Below are positions 28,916 through 34,957 of a stretch of 34,957 bases of DNA, piece by piece. Within the stretch, counting starts at the first letter, position 1. Each line of letters begins with the position of its first letter. The notes beneath the pieces were generated by a model, which saw nothing but the letters and a program-made list of their open reading frames with translations, searched no databases and was not told the origin of the DNA. Source of the DNA: Paracoccaceae bacterium (GTDB lineage: Bacteria; Pseudomonadota; Alphaproteobacteria; Rhodobacterales; Rhodobacteraceae); contig JALTZY010000330.1 in the NCBI GenBank assembly GCA_027045905.1, positions 1 through 34,957 of the forward strand, read 5' to 3'. Position numbers and translations under genes: made by a program.

Positions 28916-29391
28916 GCATGGTCCATGTATCCGCCCGCGTGAACGGGGATCCGGTCGAGTTTCTCTGCGACAGCCGCGAGACGCTCCTCGACGTGCTGCG
29001 CGACCGCCTGGCCCTCACCGGCGCCAAGGAAGGCTGCGGCACCGGCGATTGCGGCGCGTGCAGCGTGATCTTCAACGGCCGCCTTGTCGCTTCCTGCCTG
29101 GTGCTCGGGGCCGAGGCCGAGGGGGCCGAGATCGAGACGATCGAGGGCATGGCGGATGGCGAAAAGCTGCATCCGCTGCAGCAGAAGATCATCGCCCACG
29201 CCGCGCTCCAATGCGGCATCTGCACGCCGGGCATCCTGATCGCCGCCAAGGCGCTGCTCGCGAAAAATCCCGACCCGGACGAAGAGACCATCCGCTACTG
29301 GCTGGCCGGCAATCTGTGCCGCTGCACGGGCTACGACAAGATCATTCGCGCCATTCAGGACGCGGCTGCGGAAATGCGGGAGGAAGCCTGA
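28912..29391 (+). CDS. Molybdenum hydroxylase [2Fe-2S] small subunit, CoxS-like
   Basis: EGCGTGDCGACSV, QCGICTPGILIA, GNLCRCTGYDKI: two [2Fe-2S] clusters. Confidence 0.95.
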   Translation: MSMVHVSARVNGDPVEFLCDSRETLLDVLRDRLALTGAKEGCGTGDCGACSVIFNGRLVASCLVLGAEAEGAEIETIEGMADGEKLHPLQQKIIAHAALQCGICTPGILIAAKALLAKNPDPDEETIRYWLAGNLCRCTGYDKIIRAIQDAAAEMREEA

Positions 29392-31685
29392 TGGCGCTGG
29401 ACGAAGGCAAGGATGTCAAGGGCGGCCACGACGCCCGTGAATATGACCATCAGGGACCCTTCCGCCATGTGGGCACCCGCCCCGACCGCCCCGACGGGGT
29501 GGACAAGGTGACCGGCCGCGCCCACTTCGGCGCCGATGCCTATGCGCCGGGGATGCTGCATGCGGCGATCCTGCGCAGCCCGCATGCGCACGCGCGTATC
29601 CTGAAGATCGACACCAGCCGGGCCGAGGCGCTCGAAGGGGTCAAGGCCGTCGTCACCCGCGCCGATTTCGCCGAGGGGCTCGAGGGCGAGGACTGGAACA
29701 TCCTCGAAAACATCATGGCCGGCGAAAAAGCGCTCTATGACGGCCACGCCGTCGCCGCCGTCGCCGCCACGTCGAAATTCATCGCCCGCGACGCGCTCGC
29801 TCTGATCGAGGTGGAATACGAGATCCTACCCCATGTAACCGACGTGGACGAGGCCATGCAGCCCGGCGCGCCGGTGATCCGCGAAGGCGCGGCCGAGCCC
29901 GGCCTGCCCGAAGGCATGCACCCCAACGTGGTTCGCTACCACGAAAGCGGCCATGGCGATGTGGAGGCGGGCTTTGCCGAGGCCGATCTGGTGATCCAGC
30001 GCCATTTCGCCACCGAGGCCACCCATCAGGGCTATATCGAGCCCCATGCCTGCCTCGCGCAGATGGGGCCGGACGGGCGCGGCGATCTCTGGTGCACGAC
30101 CCAGGGGCACTGGAACGTGCAGAAGCTCTGCGCCAGCCTGCTCGGGGTCGAGGCCAGCGCCATTCGCGTGACCGCCAGCGAGATCGGCGGCGGCTTCGGC
30201 GGCAAGACCACGGTGTTCATCGAGCCGGTCGCCATGGCGCTTGCCCGCAAATCGGGCCGCCCCGTGAAGCTGGTGATGAGCCGCGAGGAGGTGTTTCGCG
30301 CCTCGGGGCCGACCAGTTCGGCCTCCATGGATGTGCGCATCGGCATGAAGAAGGACGGCACCATGACAGCCGCCGAGGGCACCTTTCGCCTGCAGGGCGG
30401 CGCCTTCCCTTATGCGCCGATGGAGTTCACCGCCATGTGCGCCTTTGCCTGCTACGACCTCAAGCATGTGCGCCAGCGCGGCTTCGACGTGATGACGAAC
30501 CGCCCGAAGCAGGCCGCCTACCGCGCGCCGGGCTCGCCCATGGCCGCCTTTGCGGTGGAAAGCGTGGTCGATGAGCTGTGTCAGAAGCTGGGGCTCGATC
30601 CGATCGAGGTGCGGCTGAAAAACGCCGCCCGCGAGGGCACCAGGGCCAGCTACGGGCCGACCTATCCGCGGATCGGACTGGTCGAGACGCTGGAAGCGGC
30701 CCGCGCCCATCCTCATTACAGCGCCCCGCTCGGCCCCAACCAGGGGCGCGGCATCGCCTGCGGCTTCTGGTTCAATTACGGCGGCGAGACCTCGGTGACG
30801 CTGGCGCTGTCGATGGATGGCACCGTGCAGATCGCCGTCGGCACGCCCGATATCGGCGGCTCGCGCGCCTCCATGGCGCTGATGGCGGCCGAGGAGCTGG
30901 GCATCCCTTACGAGGATATCCGCGTGACCATCGCCGATACCGCCTCGCTCGGCTTCAACGAGATCAGCCACGGCTCGCGGGTGACCTATGCTTCGGGGCT
31001 CGCCGTGATCAAGGCCGCGCGGGACGCAAAGCGCAAGCTGATCGCGCGCGCGGCTGACAAGTGGGGGATCGACCCCGAAGCGGTGGAGTGGCGCGACGGG
31101 GCGGCCTGGCCGGCGGGCGACAATGCCGGCAGCTTCGAGCCGCTCACGATCCGGGAGATCTGCGCCGAGATGGGGGCGACCGGCGGGCCGATCGCCGGCC
31201 ATTACGAGGCCACGCCCGAGGGGGCCGGGGTGAGCTTTGCCACCCATATCGTCGATGCCGAGCTTGACCCGGAGACCGGCAAGGTCACGATCCTGCGCTA
31301 TACGGTGGTGCAGGATGCGGGCAAGGCGGTGCATCCCTCTTACGTCGAAGGCCAGTTCCAGGGCGGCGCCGCGCAGGGGATCGGCTGGGCGCTCAACGAA
31401 GAATATATCTATGGCGAGGATGGAAGGCTGCAAAACCCGGGCTTTCTCGACTACCGCATCCCGGTGGCCTCGGACCTGCCGATGATCGACACGGTGATCG
31501 TCGAGGTGCCCAATCCCGGCCACCCCTACGGCGTGCGCGGGGTGGGCGAGACCTCGATCTGCCCGCCGCTCGCCGCTGTCGCCAATGCGGTGTCCAATGC
31601 CGCGGGCGTGCGCCTGCGCCAGCTGCCCATGCGCCCCGCGCGCATCCTCGAGGCGCTGGAAGCCCAGACCGATGGCGAAGGTTAA
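29391..31685 (+). CDS. Molybdenum hydroxylase large (Mo-cofactor) subunit, xanthine oxidase family
   Basis: GGGFGGKTTVFIEPVAMALA, PKQAAYRAPGSPMAAFAVES, PYGVRGVGETSICPP (catalytic Glu motif). Confidence 0.94.
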   Translation: MALDEGKDVKGGHDAREYDHQGPFRHVGTRPDRPDGVDKVTGRAHFGADAYAPGMLHAAILRSPHAHARILKIDTSRAEALEGVKAVVTRADFAEGLEGEDWNILENIMAGEKALYDGHAVAAVAATSKFIARDALALIEVEYEILPHVTDVDEAMQPGAPVIREGAAEPGLPEGMHPNVVRYHESGHGDVEAGFAEADLVIQRHFATEATHQGYIEPHACLAQMGPDGRGDLWCTTQGHWNVQKLCASLLGVEASAIRVTASEIGGGFGGKTTVFIEPVAMALARKSGRPVKLVMSREEVFRASGPTSSASMDVRIGMKKDGTMTAAEGTFRLQGGAFPYAPMEFTAMCAFACYDLKHVRQRGFDVMTNRPKQAAYRAPGSPMAAFAVESVVDELCQKLGLDPIEVRLKNAAREGTRASYGPTYPRIGLVETLEAARAHPHYSAPLGPNQGRGIACGFWFNYGGETSVTLALSMDGTVQIAVGTPDIGGSRASMALMAAEELGIPYEDIRVTIADTASLGFNEISHGSRVTYASGLAVIKAARDAKRKLIARAADKWGIDPEAVEWRDGAAWPAGDNAGSFEPLTIREICAEMGATGGPIAGHYEATPEGAGVSFATHIVDAELDPETGKVTILRYTVVQDAGKAVHPSYVEGQFQGGAAQGIGWALNEEYIYGEDGRLQNPGFLDYRIPVASDLPMIDTVIVEVPNPGHPYGVRGVGETSICPPLAAVANAVSNAAGVRLRQLPMRPARILEALEAQTDGEG

Positions 31686-31923
31686 GGTCCACCTCTGGTC
31701 GGCCCTGCGCGCCCATGCGGACGGGGCCGAGACGGTCGAGGTGGAGGCGCGCACTATCGGCCAGATGCTCGACGCCCTGCGCGCCCGCTACCCCGGCCTC
31801 GCCCCCGCGCTCGATGCGGGCGTATCGGTCTCGATAGACGGGCGCATCATCGCCGCCTCGCTGACCGAGCCGGTCGCGCCGGAGCAGGAAATCTGGCTGA
31901 TGCAGCGGCTGAAGGGGGGATGA
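31672..31923 (+). CDS. MoaD/ThiS-family ubiquitin-like sulfur carrier protein
   Basis: Beta-grasp-type 83-aa sequence ending LKGG; overlaps the large-subunit stop. Confidence 0.82.
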   Translation: MAKVKVHLWSALRAHADGAETVEVEARTIGQMLDALRARYPGLAPALDAGVSVSIDGRIIAASLTEPVAPEQEIWLMQRLKGG

Positions 31924-31942
31924 GGGCTCTTCTGCGCAATAC

Positions 31943-31970
31943 CGGGGGCCAGCCCTTGCGGATATTTCCG
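31943..31970. repeat. Intergenic repeat, copy 2 (degenerate)
   Basis: cgggggccagcccttgcggatatttccgg; shares cgggggccagccc and ggatattt-like box with copy 1. Confidence 0.5.
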
Positions 31971-32067
31971 GCAATCCCGTTCCGCTTGCGGCCCGGGCGG
32001 AGAAGAGCCGATGGACCGGGGCGGGGCTTTGCGCTATCAGCGTCGGGCAGAAGCGAAGGAGATGCCC

Positions 32068-33420
32068 ATGTCCGGCCATGCCGCCCCGATCCCGATGACC
32101 TCCCGCCCCGCCGGTCCGCTCAGGGGCGTGGCCGATGTGCCGGGCGACAAGTCGGTGAGTCACCGGGCGCTGATCCTTGGGGCGCTCAGCGTGGGCGAGA
32201 CGCATATCACCGGGCTTCTGGAGGGCGAGGATGTGCTGGCCACGGCAGCGGCCATGCGTGCCTTTGGCGCCGAAGTGGAGCGGCTGGGCGAGGGCGAATG
32301 GCGGGTCCATGGTGTGGGCGTGGGCGGCTTTGGCGAGCCGGAGGATGTAATCGACTGCGGCAATGCCGGCACCGGCGCGCGCCTGATCATGGGGGCGATG
32401 GCGACCAGCCCGATCACGGCGACATTCACCGGCGATGCGTCGTTGCGTTCGCGGCCGATGGCGCGGGTGACCGAGCCGATGGCGCTGTTCGGGGCGCGGG
32501 CATATGGGCGCTCGGGCGGACGCCTGCCGATGACCATCGTCGGCGCTTCCGCCCCGGTGCCGGTGCGCCACACCCTGCCGGTGGCGAGCGCGCAGGTGAA
32601 AAGCGCGGTGCTTCTGGCGGGGCTCAACGCGCCGGGCGAAACGGTGGTGATCGAGCGCGTGGCGACGCGCGACCATACCGAGCGGATGCTGGCGGGCTTC
32701 GGTGCCGAGATCCGGGTGGAGCAGACGGAGGAGGGCCGGGTGATCACGCTCACTGGCCAGCCCGAGCTGAAGCCCCAGCGGGTCGCCGTGCCGCGGGATC
32801 CTTCCTCGGCGGCCTTCCCGGTATGCGCGGCGCTGATCGTGCCGGGCTCCGACGTGCTGGTGCCCGGGATCGGGCTCAACCCCACCCGCGCCGGCCTCTT
32901 TACCACCCTGCGCGAGATGGGCGCCGACCTCACCTATGAAAACGAGCGCGAGGCGGGCGGCGAGCCGGTGGCCGACCTGCGGGCGCGTTACTCGCCCGAC
33001 ATGAAGGGGGTCGAGGTGCCTCCGGAACGCGCGGCCTCGATGATCGACGAATACCCGATCCTTTCGGTCGTCGCCGCCAATGCCGCGGGCGAGACGGTGA
33101 TGCGCGGGGTGGGCGAGCTGAGAGTCAAGGAGAGCGACCGGATCGACGCCATGGCCCGGGGCCTGCGCGCCAACGGGGTGGCGGTCGAAGAGGGCGAGGA
33201 TTGGTGGATCGTCACCGGCGCGGGCGCGGGCGGCGTCGCTGGCGGCGGGCTTGCCGAGGCGCGGCTCGATCACCGCATCGCCATGAGCTTCCTGGTGCTG
33301 GGGATGGCGGCGCAGGCACCGGTGCGCATCGACGATGGCGCGCCGGTGGCCACGTCCTTCCCCGTCTTCGAGCCGCTGATGGCCGGGCTGGGCGCGCAGA
33401 TCGTGCGCGCGAACCGCTGA
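32068..33420 (+). CDS. aroA: 3-phosphoshikimate 1-carboxyvinyltransferase (EPSP synthase, class II-type motifs)
   Basis: [73 protein letters not shown] 6 nt upstream of the ATG at 32068 (ATG at 32062 also possible). Confidence 0.96.
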   Translation: MSGHAAPIPMTSRPAGPLRGVADVPGDKSVSHRALILGALSVGETHITGLLEGEDVLATAAAMRAFGAEVERLGEGEWRVHGVGVGGFGEPEDVIDCGNAGTGARLIMGAMATSPITATFTGDASLRSRPMARVTEPMALFGARAYGRSGGRLPMTIVGASAPVPVRHTLPVASAQVKSAVLLAGLNAPGETVVIERVATRDHTERMLAGFGAEIRVEQTEEGRVITLTGQPELKPQRVAVPRDPSSAAFPVCAALIVPGSDVLVPGIGLNPTRAGLFTTLREMGADLTYENEREAGGEPVADLRARYSPDMKGVEVPPERAASMIDEYPILSVVAANAAGETVMRGVGELRVKESDRIDAMARGLRANGVAVEEGEDWWIVTGAGAGGVAGGGLAEARLDHRIAMSFLVLGMAAQAPVRIDDGAPVATSFPVFEPLMAGLGAQIVRANR

Positions 33421-33421
33421 G

Positions 33422-33865
33422 ATGGGCGCAGCGCCGCTCACCGGAGGCTGCCTGTGCGGCGCGGTGCGCTACCGGGTGAGCGGCCCGCTAAGGCCGGTCA
33501 TCGCCTGTCATTGCCGCCAGTGCCGCAAGACCTCCGGCCACCACGTCGCCGCCACTTCGGCGGCTCGGGGAGATATCGACATCAAGGGAGAGGTACGCTG
33601 GTACCGCTCTTCGCCCAAGGCAAGGCGCGGCTTCTGCCCGACCTGCGGGAGCAACCTTTTCTGGGACGGCCCGGGCGAAAACCTCTCGATCTTTGCCGGC
33701 ACGCTGGACGGGCCGACGGGGCTTGCGATTGCCGGGCATATATACTGCGCTGACAAGGGCGATTACTACGAAATTGCCGATAGCACCCCCCCCCAGGCGC
33801 CCGGCGCCGATCCGGCGCTGACCACCATGGCTCCCACCGGCGGGGGCAAAGAAGGAAAGGGCTGA
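33422..33865 (+). CDS. GFA (CENP-V/glutathione-dependent formaldehyde-activating-like) family protein
   Basis: [33 protein letters not shown] zinc-ligand motifs. Confidence 0.92.
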   Translation: MGAAPLTGGCLCGAVRYRVSGPLRPVIACHCRQCRKTSGHHVAATSAARGDIDIKGEVRWYRSSPKARRGFCPTCGSNLFWDGPGENLSIFAGTLDGPTGLAIAGHIYCADKGDYYEIADSTPPQAPGADPALTTMAPTGGGKEGKG

Positions 33866-33867
33866 GC

Positions 33868-34455
33868 ATGCACTTCACCGTTGCAATCGACGGCCCGGCG
33901 GCGGCCGGCAAGGGCACCATCGCCCGGGCGCTTGCGGAGCGTTTTGGGCTTGCGGTGCTGGATACGGGGCTTCTCTACCGCGCGGTGGGCGCGCGCAGGC
34001 TGGCGGGCGAGGATCCGGTAGCTGCGGCGCGCGCGCTCGGCCCCGAAGACCTCGCCGGCGATCTGCGCAGCAACGCGGTGGCCGAGGCCGCAAGCCAGGT
34101 CGCGGCTATCCCCGAAGTGCGCGCGGCGCTCGTGAACTTCCAGCGCGCATTCGCCCGGCGCAAGGGCGGCGCGATCCTCGACGGGCGCGACATCGGCACG
34201 GTGATCTGCCCCGAGGCCGAGGTGAAGCTCTACGTCACCGCCAGCCCCGAAGTGCGCGCCGAGCGCCGCTGGAAGGAGCTGGGCGGCGACTACGAGGCGG
34301 TGCTGGCGGAGGTGGTCACGCGCGACCGGCGAGACAGCGAGCGCGCCGAAGCCCCGCTCCGGCCCGCCCCGGATGCACATATCCTCGACACCTCGGAAAT
34401 GAGCATCCCCGAAGCCGTGGCCGAAGCCGCGCACCTAGTGCAGGCGCGACTCTGA
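33868..34455 (+). CDS. cmk: Cytidylate kinase
   Basis: [64 protein letters not shown]. Confidence 0.95.
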   Translation: MHFTVAIDGPAAAGKGTIARALAERFGLAVLDTGLLYRAVGARRLAGEDPVAAARALGPEDLAGDLRSNAVAEAASQVAAIPEVRAALVNFQRAFARRKGGAILDGRDIGTVICPEAEVKLYVTASPEVRAERRWKELGGDYEAVLAEVVTRDRRDSERAEAPLRPAPDAHILDTSEMSIPEAVAEAAHLVQARL

Positions 34456-34469
34456 GCGCGCAGATCTGC

Positions 34470-34957
34470 TGACCTGCTACTGAACTTTCATCCACTTGGG
34501 ATCAGAGCCCTCTGGTTTGATACGCCGATTGGCGCAGGTTGAGCAACCGGCTGCTGCGCGGAGCTTTCCTCTGGCGCAGCGCTGCTGCCGGCCCATGGTG
34601 AACAGGCGCTCGGCGAAGGCTTTTGGCGTCTGGTAGCCGAGTGCCGAATGAGGCCTTTCTTCGTTGCAGTCATCGGTCCAGGCCCGGATCAGGGCGCGGG
34701 CATGCGCCATGGTGCGGAACATGGTTTCGTTCAGAATCTCATCGCGCATGCGGCCATTGAAACTTTCCACGAAGCCATTTTGCATCGGCTTGCGTCACGC
34801 TGAAAGCGTGCCTTTGGCACGACGCGCGATGTAGTGTGCGGTTTATGCCCGACGGCTCGCCCTCGCGCCTGAGCAGCACGAACAGGCGCCGATACCCAAA
34901 CCGGGGCCGTTCGTTGGCCAGATCGCGCAGGCGTTGGCGCAACCCGGTATCCGGCGC
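34470..34957 (-). mobile_element. IS3-family insertion sequence remnant, one end at about 34470, running off the window
   Basis: Contains IS3 OrfB N-terminal (LRDLANERPRFGYRRLFVLLRREGEPSGINR) and C-terminal ([22 protein letters not shown]...[18 protein letters not shown]) segments; TGACCTGC at 34470 is a plausible terminal repeat, not verified. Confidence 0.82.
34477..34957 (-). pseudogene. IS3-family OrfB transposase with internal deletion and frameshift
   Basis: The two conserved segments are in different frames (34942 and 34785 not congruent mod 3), and the region expected to hold the first two DDE aspartates is missing between about 34838 and 34791. Confidence 0.82.

Noticed and set aside
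29826-33441. Long minus-strand ORFs (642 and 682 aa) opposite the Mo-hydroxylase large subunit and aroA
   Set aside because: Compositional artefacts with arginine/alanine/histidine-rich sequence and no motifs.

Overview
Chromosomal window from a high-GC alphaproteobacterium, most likely Rhodobacteraceae/Paracoccaceae (inferred from protein flavour and addA-trxA and aroA-cmk neighbourhoods; not searched). Left to right: the 3' end of addA, trxA, an OmpR-type regulator with a PAS hybrid histidine kinase, then a divergent operon of a long-chain acyl-CoA synthetase, a complete Liv-type (HAAT) ABC transporter and a second, PaaK-like AMP-binding protein with a degenerate P-loop. Next come a LacI regulator, rpmJ, tRNA-Val(GAC), an N-formylglutamate amidohydrolase-like gene, a stand-alone CZB protein, dinB with an N-terminal zinc ribbon, an SPFH/NfeD pair, a secreted WCGPC protein, pyrF, clpB with a sigma32-like promoter, and an FkbM methyltransferase. 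The right part has a membrane-anchored GltS-like FMN/Fe-S protein, pxpB-pxpC-pxpA, a three-subunit molybdenum hydroxylase with a MoaD/ThiS-like protein, class II-type aroA, a GFA-family gene, cmk, and an internally deleted IS3-family element at the right edge. Best candidates for unusual biology are (1) the Liv transporter/dual CoA-ligase locus with its palindrome-rich divergent promoter region, (2) the Pxp + Mo-hydroxylase + MoaD neighbourhood, whose Mo cassette is bracketed by two related intergenic repeats, and (3) a multi-hairpin filler replacing the catalytic core of the IS3 transposase. All calls come from reading the sequence; no database search was run.
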